Shown here in pieces: positions 1 through 11,090 of a DNA stretch of 64,000 nucleotides (its first letter is position 1; each line of letters begins with the position of its first letter). The DNA lies in the NCBI GenBank assembly GCA_030062745.1, contig CP099841.1, forward strand, positions 124,001 through 188,000, written 5' to 3'. A program made the position numbers and the translations under genes. The notes below the pieces were generated by a model. The model saw nothing but the letters and a program-made list of their open reading frames with translations. It was not told the DNA's origin and ran no database searches. The DNA is from Capitulum mitella. Its lineage: Eukaryota; Arthropoda; Thecostraca; Pollicipedomorpha; Pollicipedidae.

Positions 1-874
1 TCTCGATTTGTTCTAGGAGAAGTGCGATGGAGTTTATTGACAGGCCCGGTCCCTTATTCGCATGCTGTTTTCAGCACTCAGGGTCAGCGTAGGTATGCAT
101 ATGCAGTGAGCGCAGATCACCTTCTGTGTCCAGGATGTGTCCGAATTTAAGCACAAGCGCACGTCCTGTAAATAGACGAATTTGTGGCGGACAGAGTACC
201 GGTGAGCTTAAACAGCACACTTTCGGTGACAATGCGGCAAACACTGCGCAAACTCGCCTCCATGCGATAGCCATGCATGCGATGGATTCCTGACACGTAG
301 TATAGTAAACATGAATTGCAACTTTTCTTCACAGCCGAAAACACGAATTACAACCAAATGCGTACCTGCCGACAAACCTCCAGCTATCCAAGTCACGCCA
401 GACGAGCGTGCCACAGCACACCGCACGATGATTTGGTGCTAACCGTTTTGTTGCCATCTGCGATAATACCTTCGCTGTCGTAAGGAGATCCGCGGGAAGG
501 GTAATTACGTTTCCAACAAAGTATGGGCATAACGACGAATTGTATGGGGCCTCTGGCAATAGCAATGAGGGTACATGTAAAGTGACCCATTAGGTTACCA
601 TCTCAAGGGAAATAAACCACTTCGATAGGCCATTTGCCTGTGGATGGCTGAAATTTTAGGCATCACAGAAGAGTAAAAAAATTTTGTGTGCATAGCGATT
701 ACAATGCCTACCAACACCAAAGCCCCAGTGGACACACTCGCAGTAGAAATGAACGGCGAAGAAGAATACAATCGTTGATATTTATTGCGAGACAGGTCCT
801 TTTTAAACTTGTCGATTGTGCAATTACGCTGTCGAAGCGGCATAGTTAGTTGGGTGAATTGGCCCAAAGAGGCC
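1..874. other. Unassigned sequence
   Basis: No convincing gene, RNA or mobile-element terminus is visible. All open frames are shorter than about 90 codons, overlap each other on both strands and carry no motif I recognise. The stretch ends at the TTAA that opens the first family-B element. Confidence 0.5.
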
Positions 875-2014
875 TTAACCCGAGCCCGACTGTCACTGGA
901 GGGAGTGGTTGACCGCCGCCCTCTAACTCACGACAGGTTGGTCGTACGAAAAAAATGGGCACATCGTTGGGACGTTAGTGACAAGTAGAGCCGGAAACTG
1001 ATTCACTTTTAGTTTTGGATAATACATAATCCATTTACGCCGTATATATACGTTTTCTCACAGCCATCTGCATGAGACCGAGAAACGGCCTGGATCTCAA
1101 GGGCTATGACTAATAAAATCTAGATGAAGGCACCAGCGGACTAGTAAAAGTCCGCAGATGCTAGTATACGTGAAATTTCTCCGATTTACTTAATATCTAC
1201 GTGGAAACGTTGAGTTAAAGACACGGTGATTTTTGCAACGCTGCACGGCCGGCGTTGAAATTAACGGGAACTAATTTCAGCGTCCTTTTGTTTTTGCAAA
1301 ATATGCATTTCCAGATGTTTTCTTATCCTAGCGGTTTTGTGATGGTTTCTTGTGCTTAAATCTTAAAAAAGCTCAGTGGTTTCCAATCCACACAATTGGT
1401 GAAGCTTTATTAGCGAGAGCCTGTTCGTTTTCAAAGTTTGCAGATTTTTAAAACTTTTTGAACTTCTGATATTATTCGCAGCTGCGCGTGCCAGTTCTGG
1501 CATTTTCTACTTGATCTGAATAATTCGTCGCCGATTTTAGTGGCGTTGCATTTTGACTCATAATAGTTATTCGTGACTTGACCTGGAGTCGGTGGTCCGA
1601 GGTGCATGGATGTCTGGATCTTCCAACACTCAGACTGCTATTAAAATTCCGTCAATTTTCGAAGAAAAGACGACATGTGTTGAAAACGAGCTAAACGTTA
1701 CGCCGATGCGCCGCACGCCTGCACAAAAGCGGAGATAGCAGATTTGTTGCATTTATCAAAATCTCTAATCTTTGAAAGTTTTATTGTGATATCATGTTTT
1801 GCAAAAAAGTTGCAGACGCAAAACTTTTTTGGACATATGTCCATTTCACCTGACCTAGACGCCTTTCTTGGCCTGAGGTCAGAAATTCGGTATAAGGTGT
1901 AAAAATGGTCAAGGCAAAGATAGACAAAGTTTCGTGGGGCTGCGTATTTTCGTTCCCTAGCAATATAGTAAAAACCTAAGGGGGACGGTCAGACCCCCCA
2001 GTCGGGGCGGGGTA
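875..2014 (+). mobile_element. Family B piggyBac-like non-autonomous element, copy B1 (degenerate)
   Basis: The left end TTAACCCGAGCCCGAC and the right end, a C-run followed by AGTCGGGGCGGGGTAA, correspond to the two ends of the better preserved family-B copies. The right-hand TTAA has decayed to GTAA. The interior aligns by eye to the others: the block after 'aactcacgacaggttggtcg', the TATATACGTTTTCTCACAGCC segment, 'gttgagttaaagacacgg', and the shared stretch before the right end. No transposase frame is present, so it would depend on a piggyBac transposase elsewhere. It looks like the oldest family-B copy here, judged by its divergent termini. Confidence 0.65.
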
Positions 2015-2267
2015 ATTTTGACGATTAGCTCGTTATTTCCGGAAACGTTGGTGACAATGGGATGCCAGGGCCGCCCACCCCCTTCTCCAAAGCGTTCGTG
2101 AACTGAAACCCCAATGTGGAATTCGACTGGCACGCCCACCCGCAGAGTGGTGGCGCCGTAAATACCGAACCACTACTCGGGCAACCTTCATTTGCCGACC
2201 CTCGGATCTAATGCGAAGGTGCTGTGGGCCTCTCTTCCCTCAGGGGAGAAGGAAAAGAAGACATGCA
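2015..2267. other. Spacer between two family-B elements
   Basis: About 250 bases between B1 and B2. Nothing recognisable; no tandem repeat or terminal motif seen. Confidence 0.5.
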
Positions 2268-3553
2268 TTAACCTGCGCACGACCGTCGGTCGATTACGAT
2301 CATGCCTGACTGGGGGGGGGGGCAGTTGGGCGTCCCGCCTCTAACTTACGAACGGTTGGTCGCACAATAAAAATAAACACACTGTCGAAAAGCTTGTGAC
2401 GAGTAGAGCTCGGAACTGGTCTCATTTTTGGTTTTAGATAATATGTAAGCCAATTTACGTCCTATATATGTTTTCTCATAGCCGACTGTATGAGGCCGAG
2501 AGATGGCCTGAATCTCAAGGGCTGTGACTAATAACGCATAGGTAAAAGCACAAGCGCAAAAGTAAAGGTCCGCAAATGTCGATACACATCTAATTTCTCG
2601 GATTTGTTCAATATATACGCCGAAACGTTAAGTTAAAGACACGGCAATTTTTGCGCCGGATGTCGGCGTGCGCCGCAGCCGTACGCGGAACGAAATTGAC
2701 GGGGACTAATTCTAGCGTTGCTTGATTTTCGCGAAAAACCCTATCTATGTAAATTTTATTGATCTTAGTGGTTCTTGTGATTGTTTCTCACGCTTAAATT
2801 TGGAAGAATTCATTAGTTACCAATCTACAAAATTGGCGGAGTTTTGTTCGCGAGAGCCTGTTTATTTCCAAAATATGCAATTTTTTTCAAATTTTTGGGG
2901 GTTCCTGGTATTACTTACGTCTGTGTAAGCCAGTTCTGCCATTTTCAACCCATTCTGAGTAATTCATCGCTGATTTTGACGTACATTTTACATTTTAGCA
3001 CATTTTACATCATATTACATTACATTTTACATTTTACATTACATTTTACATTTTAGCTTACTTCAGTTATTCGTGACCTGATCTCAGGCCAATGGCTGGA
3101 TGGCATTGATACTTTGCCCAGTGACGGTAACTAGATGTCTGCTTCACTCCACACTAAAAATATTATGAAATATTCCGTCAACTTCCGAAAAAATGACGAC
3201 ATGTCTTAAAAATGGGCTTGACCTTAGGTCAATGACCCGGAAAATTCCGAAAAATCTGAGATTGCAGATTTGTTGCATCTGTCAAGATCACCAATCCTTC
3301 AAAGTATTATTGTGATATCTTGTTTTCCGAAAACGTTACAGGACGCTAAACTGTTTTGGACATAGGTCTGTTTGACCTGACCTAGGTCAAGCGCCTGACC
3401 TGACCTGTGGTCAAAACTTTGACACAAGGTGTAAAAATGATGAAGCAAAAGGTAAACAAGGTTTCGTGGCTCTGTATTTCTTTGTTCCCTCGCAATCCCA
3501 GAAAAACTTCAGGGGAGCGGTTAATTGCCCCCCCCCCCAGTCGGGCGGGTTAA
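2268..3553 (+). mobile_element. Family B piggyBac-like non-autonomous element, copy B2
   Basis: Bounded by TTAA on both sides. The left terminus reads CCTGCGCACGACCGTCGGTC and the right terminus CAGTCGGGCGGG before TTAA. The TTAA target plus CCC-type ends are diagnostic of the piggyBac superfamily; the lack of any long frame makes it non-autonomous. It is slightly longer than its relatives because it contains an ATTTTACA-type simple repeat at about 2980-3056. Half-sites TGACCT/AGGTCA are concentrated at about 3225-3420. Confidence 0.8.
2980..3056. repeat. Simple repeat (ACATTTTACATT)n inside B2
   Basis: Irregular tandem repetition of ACATTTT/ACATTAC words. The corresponding position of B3 and B6 lacks this expansion, so it arose within this copy. 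Confidence 0.8.
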
Positions 3554-5387
3554 TGTCGCCTGGTTGGGATTTCCGTACATCCAAACATTTTCGTTTACGT
3601 GTGAGAAGAAGGGATGCTTGGCCAAAGTGGTCACTTGTCGACAGGCCTTGGCCATGCATTTACTTTTGCAACGAATGGCTGTCACACATGATCCAGGGGG
3701 TTTCCCCGCGTCATAAGTAGAGATGCTGGTAATGGGCACGCAATAATGCTCACACTGTGGTTGTATGACCCGGTGGTTGCCCTGCACACAGTGCCGAAGT
3801 GGCTCTGGGCGCAGCGCGAAATGCTTCTGCCCTGACACGGCCAGTGAGGTTTTCTGCAGGTCGCATACGCCGGATGCCGTTGGAATGTTTCCACTTGGGA
3901 TCCACACCGCGTGCGAGTGACAGGAGCGAAACAGTTTGCTGTGAACAGGGAATTGAAGCATGCCAAAACAAATGTCACCTCCTTTCTTGATTTCGAAATC
4001 ATCAAAAACTGAAATACGGCAATTTTTTTTGTGAGGCCAGCGATTCGGTTATCTCTGACCCCATTGACGTCAATGTATATGACGATGAAAGACTGGCTCC
4101 GTCCTCCTCCATTACTGGGTGAATTTCTGGGGGAGTGATTGATGCCCATATTCGTTAAACATAAGCGATGGTGCTCCTACCTAGCGGCAAGAAGGAAATC
4201 CAACTGAAAGCTGGTGTAAGAACACTTTTTGTGTTACGCACCTCTTTCTGGGACACCCACGTGTTCTGCCCATGAATCAGCTGCTTACAAAGACGTGGTT
4301 AGCAGTTCTGACACAGACGACCGACTGACACCTGACGGAACACACGATTTGACACAAGAGCAGTCGATTTCCGACTACGACGCCAATGGTGAACCTTGAC
4401 TGCTGCGTCGAAAAAGGAGTCAGGAAACAAACAGTTCTGCCCGATCGGTGACCCCGGCCGGACGTGTTTTTGCCCATTCCACGCCATGGGCGGAGTGAGG
4501 TCACGCGGGCGCGCCGCCGCTCTTGGGCAGATCTGCCACCATGCGCCTAACATGGCTTAGTGACCAGTTGTCCGACATTGAGTGGCCAGTCACTAGCGTC
4601 ACACGGTGACGCGAACAACAGACGGTCTAGAGATTTACAAGTGGGGAATAGACTCAGAAAGGCAGCCGCTCACCACGGAAGGCAGCAACACAGACGAAAC
4701 GTTCTTTGAAGCCGAAAATGCGCTTAGCAAAGGCTCGAGTAAGTCAATCCCTGCGGGCGAGCCGGAATGTTCGCAAATCTTGGCAACAAGAGACGGTGAG
4801 GCAACTATAACAGTCTCCAAAACCATAACCTGATTAGCAAAATCAAAGAAATCGTTGCTAACGAAAACCACAGGTCAACAAGCGTAGTGGAAGGGTGTTT
4901 CTCTCTAAAACGCACTGGAAGTGTACACCAAATTGTCCCGCCTTCCGATCTCGAAAACAGAGAGAGCTAGAAACATCAGATTCTGTGGGTTTCATGACTC
5001 TAGGTCAATATCTCTAAGGTCAAACGGGATCGAACATGTCAACTTTGGACACTCTCTCGGCCCGCACAGACAATCCGTCTGTACGGGCCGAGAGGCTTTT
5101 CGAACGAAACGAGAAAAGGGTGCGTGCCTGATCGCTAAAACATGAAAAACGGCAATTTTCGTTCATTTGGCGCCTTGACTGTGGATTTTGGATCCAGGTC
5201 ACGTTAGGTCATTGAACAATGGCGTCATTTTTTCATTTTTTGCAGATCAGATTTCGAACAGCACAGGATACTGGTGTAGGTTGAGTGTAAATAATGGCGC
5301 TGAACGCAGCTGATGGCGTATTTTCAGTGAAGATAGCCAACATAAATATATTTGATCACTTTAAGCGTTTACTGACCTTTGCAAGAC
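3554..5387. other. Unassigned sequence with one hairpin
   Basis: Several moderately long open frames exist here, the longest on the minus strand at 3682-4149 (155 codons) and a 75-codon frame at 4606-4833 on the plus strand. None shows a domain or motif I recognise, and they overlap frames on the other strand. The minus-strand frame is cysteine- and histidine-rich, but no regular zinc-finger spacing is seen. No coding gene is called. Confidence 0.4.
5054..5094. other. GC-rich inverted repeat (18-bp arms)
   Basis: CTCTCGGCCCGCACAGAC and its near-perfect reverse complement (one mismatch) are separated by AATCC, forming a stable stem-loop in otherwise unassigned DNA. There is no T-run directly after it and no adjacent gene, so a terminator or processed RNA role is not supported. 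It may be the core of a small foldback element. Confidence 0.7.
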
Positions 5388-5699
5388 AAAAAGAAGTGAA
5401 GCGAGGCCACTGGCATTAGATGAAGTTTTTGACCCAAAGTAAGTTTTACGTCAACTGTTTGTGCTAAAGTCGTTATGAGCCCAACTACACGATATGTTTG
5501 TTCTAACGCATAATATATATATATATTATAAAATATATATATATATTATGTGTTATTATATATGTAATATATATATATATTATGTGTTATAACAAACGTG
5601 TAGTTGGGCTCATAACGACTTTAGCACAAACAGTTGACATAAAACTTACTTTGGGCCAAAAACTTCATCTAATGTCAATGACCTCGCTTCACTTCTTTT
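5388..5699. repeat. Long palindrome (foldback element, ~130-bp arms)
   Basis: The left arm (from AAAAGAAGTGAAGCGAGG through GTTTGTTCTAACGCATAATA, about 5388-5518) is repeated as its reverse complement at about 5577-5699, with only a few substitutions. The arms flank an AT-rich centre built of TATA runs. The whole is a ~310 bp near-palindrome, typical of a foldback or MITE-type element. It ends directly against an (AT)n microsatellite, so a TA target-site duplication cannot be distinguished from the microsatellite. Confidence 0.85.
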
Positions 5700-5700
5700 C

Positions 5701-5758
<58 letters not shown>
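5701..5758. repeat. (AT)n microsatellite
   Basis: An uninterrupted run of AT dinucleotides immediately follows the right arm of the foldback element. Confidence 0.95.
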
Positions 5759-5759
<1 letters not shown>

Positions 5760-5769
5760 TATGCATTTC

Positions 5770-6240
5770 ACTGTGCTAAAGGTATTTTTATTAGGACCTT
5801 TGAATACATTTTCATGCGCATCGATATTTCACAAGGCAAGTCTGGGCCAGGTCACAGAATAGTTATCGACCTTAACCTGCATTGACCCTGGTATATATAA
5901 ACGTATTAATGTACCAAACATGTTCTTATTATGGTCTTTGAATGCATACCTCATAAAACTCGACATGTTGTCAAGCAAATCTGGACCAGGTCACAAAATA
6001 GTTAACCTCGGGCTTTGATGACCTTAACCCTTACTGAACTCGGTGCATAAAAGCGTATCATGTGTCATATCATATCATGTCATATCATATCAAAAACATG
6101 TGCGCACACATGTTTTTGTTAAGGTCGTTCAATCCATATTCCATACAAACCGACATATTGCAAAGCAAATCTGGATGAGGTCACAAACTGGTTGACCTTG
6201 GTCTTTTATAGCCTTGACCCTTACTTACCCTGGCTTTGGT
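5770..6240. repeat. Degenerate tandem array, three units of ~150-170 bp
   Basis: Three successive units share the order: GGTC(T)TTGAATGCATA-like, CGACATATTGCAAAGCAAATCTGG-like, (C/G)AGGTCACA(A/G)A, TAGTTGACCTTGG-like, GACCTTAACCCTTACTGACCCTGG-like. They begin near 5790, 5930 and 6115. The third is preceded by a CATATCAT simple repeat and a perfect AAAAACATGTG hairpin at about 6092-6117. Each unit carries several TGACC half-sites. Confidence 0.75.
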
Positions 6241-6509
6241 CTTGGTACATCCATCACTTACGCCCGAATGATAGCTTATTTCGTTCAAAATATAATCCTA
6301 CGTAGAACGCTAGTCCATTCGCAAAGTTCCCATTTGTCGGAGACAACCGTTCGTCAGGTTTGACTTAGAACGTTTCAAACTTTAAAAATTTCAGGCCCAC
6401 TTTCGATTGTTGGGGTCAATCAATGGGCTATTGAACTGTCAACAATGTCACAAACGAGCCGCGACCAGCTCCTATATGTTCTCGAGATTTGCAAGAAACA
6501 CAGGTGGGG
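6241..6509. other. Unassigned spacer
   Basis: About 270 bases between the tandem array and the truncated family-A element. Nothing recognised. Confidence 0.5.
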
Positions 6510-7541
6510 AAGGCACAAAAGTTCAGCCTTCAGACCATTTTTGACCCTGTTGAGGGTAAAAGGAAAAAAATTCCCAAAAATAACGTTTTTAAGATACAAC
6601 TTAAAACTTTACATGGATGTATAGGTAAATAGTTGGACAATATACAAATACTATTTTGGTCATCTGAGGTCGCTTTACAAGGTCAGACCAAGATCAAAAA
6701 TCAAAATTTGGTTTCATAGTAATAATTTTGGCAATATTTTCTCAAATGCGTAACCCAGAATGTATGTGACGTAGAAGGGTGCCCCCTACTTGTGCGCCGT
6801 GTTTCAGCTTGATATCAGGTCGGGTCACGGAGCTATGACCTAAAATGTCAAAGCGCGGGCCCTACATCAAAACAGCTGCAAGATGGAATTTCAGAAATAG
6901 AGTGAATTCAAATCACTGAAAAGGTTTCCAAATAACATGAAATGCACACAAGATCATTTCAAATAACTCTAAGGTCACTGAAGGTCATTTAAGGTCAAAG
7001 ATCGTAATCTGATCTGAAGAGCATGCGACCATGGCGGTTCCTCTTTTTCATGTCCCTGGCGCCGCCTATGCTAATATTATACAGACATTGTCATGCGATT
7101 TGTACTTGAGCATACCATGACTAGCAAAAGCTAAAAATTAGTTTTTAACTTTTTAATTCGTTTTCCGTAAAAATAATCCTCTTGTTTTTAAAACCCTGTA
7201 GACGTCTATGGATTTTCACAAAATCTCAAATGTATCGAGCCATGGTAAAAGTCCCATTCAAAATCTCTCAATTTATGTCAATTTCATCAAAATCGATCTT
7301 TAAAGATCTTTTTAGGATTATAGCAAGTCCAAAATATCCCTAATTTTGAATTTTTGCCCCCATATCAACTTCCTGCAAAATTTTAGAAGTTTTTTGTAAA
7401 AATGCAGTTCACGTCTTGACAAATGGATTGCCGCTTGTTGCGATGAAATCGCACGTGTAGCTCTCGAGATCTCAGGGGCGGCGAATCCACCTTCCTGCCG
7501 GGAATCGGCCATACCGTCTAGCTCACCGGGAATAGGGTTAA
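6510..7541 (-). mobile_element. Family A piggyBac-like element, copy A1, truncated at its left end
   Basis: The right end reads ATACCGTCTAGC then CCGGGAATAGGG then TTAA, the L-type terminus of family A. The homologous interior runs leftwards to about 6510 (the block corresponding to 'accatttttgaccctgttgaggg'). The outer ~150 bases carrying the opposite terminus are absent, so this copy is missing one TIR and should be immobile. No transposase frame is present. Confidence 0.8.
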
Positions 7542-8293
7542 GAGACGCCCTCAAGGAAGAACAGCGAAACATAATCGAAATCATAAGGAAAGTCTTCCGG
7601 ACTTTCGCAGATGACCTCAAAAATTCGACATCAATTACAATCAAAATCCGCGAGTTTGCAGGGTTTTCTGTACTTCCGCGTTTTCTGTACTCCCGCATCT
7701 CCTGGAAGTTGGCCAGCAAGTTGTTCAGGGGGCGGCCGTCGGCAGGAAGATGCAAAATTCGAAATCAGTGCCTCAAAATACTCTAGAGAATACCTGAGGT
7801 TAAAAAGGCCATCATAGGTCATCCGGGGTCATTAGCCGCGGATAAGTTCAAAATAGCCACGGAGTTAATGGAACCCATTGGTGTGGTCTCTTCACACACA
7901 GTTTGACCCGAACTTGCCTCTTGGGTGTCATTTACTTTCGGACATTTGCGATTTCCCTACGTTTCCGGCTAATTGGCCTTGCAGATGTCCAGAAACGGCG
8001 TGATAGACCAATGATCTGACATGACCCGGACTTGATCTGTTTCGAAATGTCCTGAACGTAGTAACAACCTCGGCGCGCTACCCCGTCCCGTTTTTTGCGG
8101 TTCCGGAAAAAAAACCCCGATGGAGTACGTCAACTGGCTCCCCTCACGCTGGCCAGGGCCAGCCTAGCAGTTGCCGGACTGTGACGTCACCTTCGACTTG
8201 CTGGGTGGAGGGTTAAACGTCCCTACCCCACAACTCCATACCCAATAGACCGTTTACGCCTATCAAGACTGCAACCGATAGCCTGCGATCATA

Positions 8294-8326
8294 TGACCCC
8301 AATACATGTAAAATGTACTGGGGTCA
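8294..8326. other. Hairpin with TGACCCC/GGGGTCA ends
   Basis: TGACCCCAATACAT and ATGTACTGGGGTCA form a 14-bp stem with one mismatch around a 5-base loop. The outer ends form an everted pair of nuclear-receptor-like half-sites. Function is not inferable. Confidence 0.6.
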
Positions 8327-11002
8327 CGGATCACGTCAAAGTTCAAGGTCATTCATCAACTACCAACTGGCGAAAAACCTCAGGGGGTTGCATCCTGCCC
8401 ACCGTACTGGCGATGTTTAAGAACATTTGCCGATATGACTTTGGAAAAGCCAAGTGACCTGATTACGGCCCACAAGACAGGGCGGATATACGTGTTCCAA
8501 AGTCATGTGTAGAGCTTGAAGGAAACGGACTCTGTCGTGGAGAAATGCGGAATGAAAAAAAAGCGGACACGGCGCAGCAAACTGGAAGACTCTCGACTTG
8601 GATAAGCCTGCGATGGGAAAATGAACAACGCAAGGCGAACAGTAGCCGGGAACGAATAACCAAGTGCCGCACACGATCGTATAACGAATATGGAATAAAA
8701 GAATAAACGAATATCGAAATGCCAGCACGTGCCATTTATAGGCTAACCAGCCACCCTTTAGTGGCCAACAAAGACCTATCTACAAGTCCTTAGGCGGTCT
8801 CTTCACAGACCAGCAGGAGGCCCTCTTTGGGCCACATAGGAACCCTTCACAAGCCGGAATGGGGCGTCTTTGGAACGCGCCTCTACAGGTCCGCAGTGGT
8901 CTTTCTGCAGGGCCATATAAGATCTCTTTAGAGAAGGACAGATGGTCCTTATTAGTGTTGGTTGTCTGAATCCAAATTCCGACTTTTCCAAGATTTTTCG
9001 GCTTCCCAATCGACAATCGGTTGGACATAGCTCTTATTTCTCGGAACAAAATGGGCATCATATTGCAAGCAACTGCCAAAAAATGTTAGAAAACCAAATG
9101 TTGCTTGATACTCCAGGTATAAATTAAATTCCAAGCATGGCACAAAATTGTCGTTTTGATGGCTACTCAACACCATGGCTAGCTAGGTTTTTGTATTTTG
9201 CATATCCTATTCAGTTCGACACATTCATTAATGTGTTAATTATCCATACTGCATACATTAATTTAATTCATATCCATATTGCATGCATTTCAAGTGGAGC
9301 AAGATTGCTACTGGTTAGACCAATCATTATGGACTTCTTAGTGAAAAGTGGAATGCATCATATTGGAAACAATTTTAATGCTATGATTATATTCAATCAG
9401 AACAATACATTATGCCACCATTTGTCAGCACAAACAAAACGACTAGACTAAAAGTTCTTCAGTATGTTATGAATTGCGGATGACCCATAAATGCAGTTTT
9501 ATAAAACTGCTTCGAGTGCTCAGCCAGCTTTTAGGTCCATTTTCTCATGCATTGCCCACAGGCACAATGCTCAATTTTGAGATTACTGGGGCTGCTCATG
9601 CACCCCAGACATATAGGTACGACATGACCCTTATGGAAGGCTCACAACTACCTTATAGCACTGCAGACTAGAAACAGATCTAATGATTTGCAGATAACCC
9701 TAACTATTTCACAGCATACGCAAATTACAAACTGGCATTCATGATGTGCACGTGGTTCAAGCACTTCTTGTCCCCATATCATTGGCTTGTAACATAACTG
9801 CATTGCAGCAAATATGTTGTTATTGTTATATTCTACTTCCCTCCATCATTTAACAAACCATATGCATTTGTGTAAAATGAATGCATTCCCAGCCATACGT
9901 GTCATTTATCATGTTACGCCACACAGACTTCCCTTTCAATGCTGCCAGTCTTATTTTGCTTGATGGCCCATGAAGACGCACCACGTTTGTTGTCATATGG
10001 CTGTCCATTAACCTAAAGAGATGCCAGATTGTGAAGAAGCTGCTAACAGTGACCATTTTTTTTAAGAACAGTATTCCGCACAAATTTGATATTGAGAAGC
10101 CTACGCAAGATGCATCACACATGTAAAAAAAACAGTTATCCATTTTGGTTTTAGAAGCCACCACACCTAATGGCCTAATTGTAAGCTACTTTATCTGTAA
10201 ACAACAGCGTAGGTGCGAGACGAAAAAGCGCAGGGGGTCAGGATGGGTGGGGGGGGGGCGTCTGTTTATGGCATGTCATTCCATGCATTCCGCCTTATGG
10301 CCCAGCGCTACAGGCCTAAAAAATTGGAAGTCATGTTCATTTCATCCTATCTGCCTCCTTCAGCCAGGATTGTAAGTCAGCTTCATAAAGAAAAACGAGG
10401 AATGCAGGTAGCCCTGGCTGTTTGCACACCGGCAGCTCGCGTAAATTTTTTATCAGAATTTTCTTGGACAGATATGGATCTTGGACAGTCTTGGACATTC
10501 GCATGGCTTCCTCCTCAGATCACGTCAAAGGGAGCCCTGTCTGTGGGTATCAGCCATATCTATCTGGATCAGCCTAGTAGGCGGGCTCTTCACAGGACGC
10601 ACTAGGCTCTCTTCAAGCCGGCAAGTCCCCTCTTTAAAGGCCAAAAGGGACCTCCTCTTTAGGAATTTAGCGTCGTGTTTCCAAGAGGACTTCCTGGACA
10701 GAGTAGCCATGAAATCCGACCACGCTACGCGCGGAGGGGCACCAACTAAACCGGAGCCTGGTCGCCGGCCGCGGTGCTGACCAGGCGTGACGTCACATAG
10801 TTAGCTGAGCGCCGCGTCGATGGCAACACAAAAGAGGCCGCCCGAGTGTCGGTGTGGCCTTGGTACGATCCGGTCGGACGCCGTCGCCACGCGACCATGT
10901 AAGTGGGGAGAGATGGGCTGGTTAGGACCTGCCAGTGATGAGGGAGCTCAGGCTCACGTATTCGCACGCGCACCCGCCTGTGGGTAACCACCTCACGCAC
11001 CA

Positions 11003-11090
11003 TGGGTGTCATTTTGTGTAAATGATTGGGAGGCCGAGCTGGGGCCCGACGACCTCATCTCCCCCAGATTTCACCTTCTCAAATGGATTT
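11003..11090. repeat. Dispersed repeat, related to 45026-45112
   Basis: The block GGGTGTCATTTTGTGTAAAT, followed by a GGGAGGCCGAG... segment and an ATCTCCCCCAGAT segment, recurs in the same order and spacing at 45026-45112 with substitutions. The family is unknown; no terminal signals were found. Confidence 0.6.

Noticed and set aside
3682-4149. 155-codon minus-strand frame, Cys/His-containing
   Set aside because: No regular zinc-finger spacing and no recognisable domain. Overlapping frames on the opposite strand are of similar size, as expected for moderately GC-rich non-coding DNA.
5582-5779. Frame containing a (YI)n run
   Set aside because: It is the translation of the (AT)n microsatellite and the foldback arm.
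5770-6240. CRISPR-like repeat array
   Set aside because: Units are long, imperfect and contiguous without unique spacers in a eukaryotic sequence; it is an ordinary tandem repeat.
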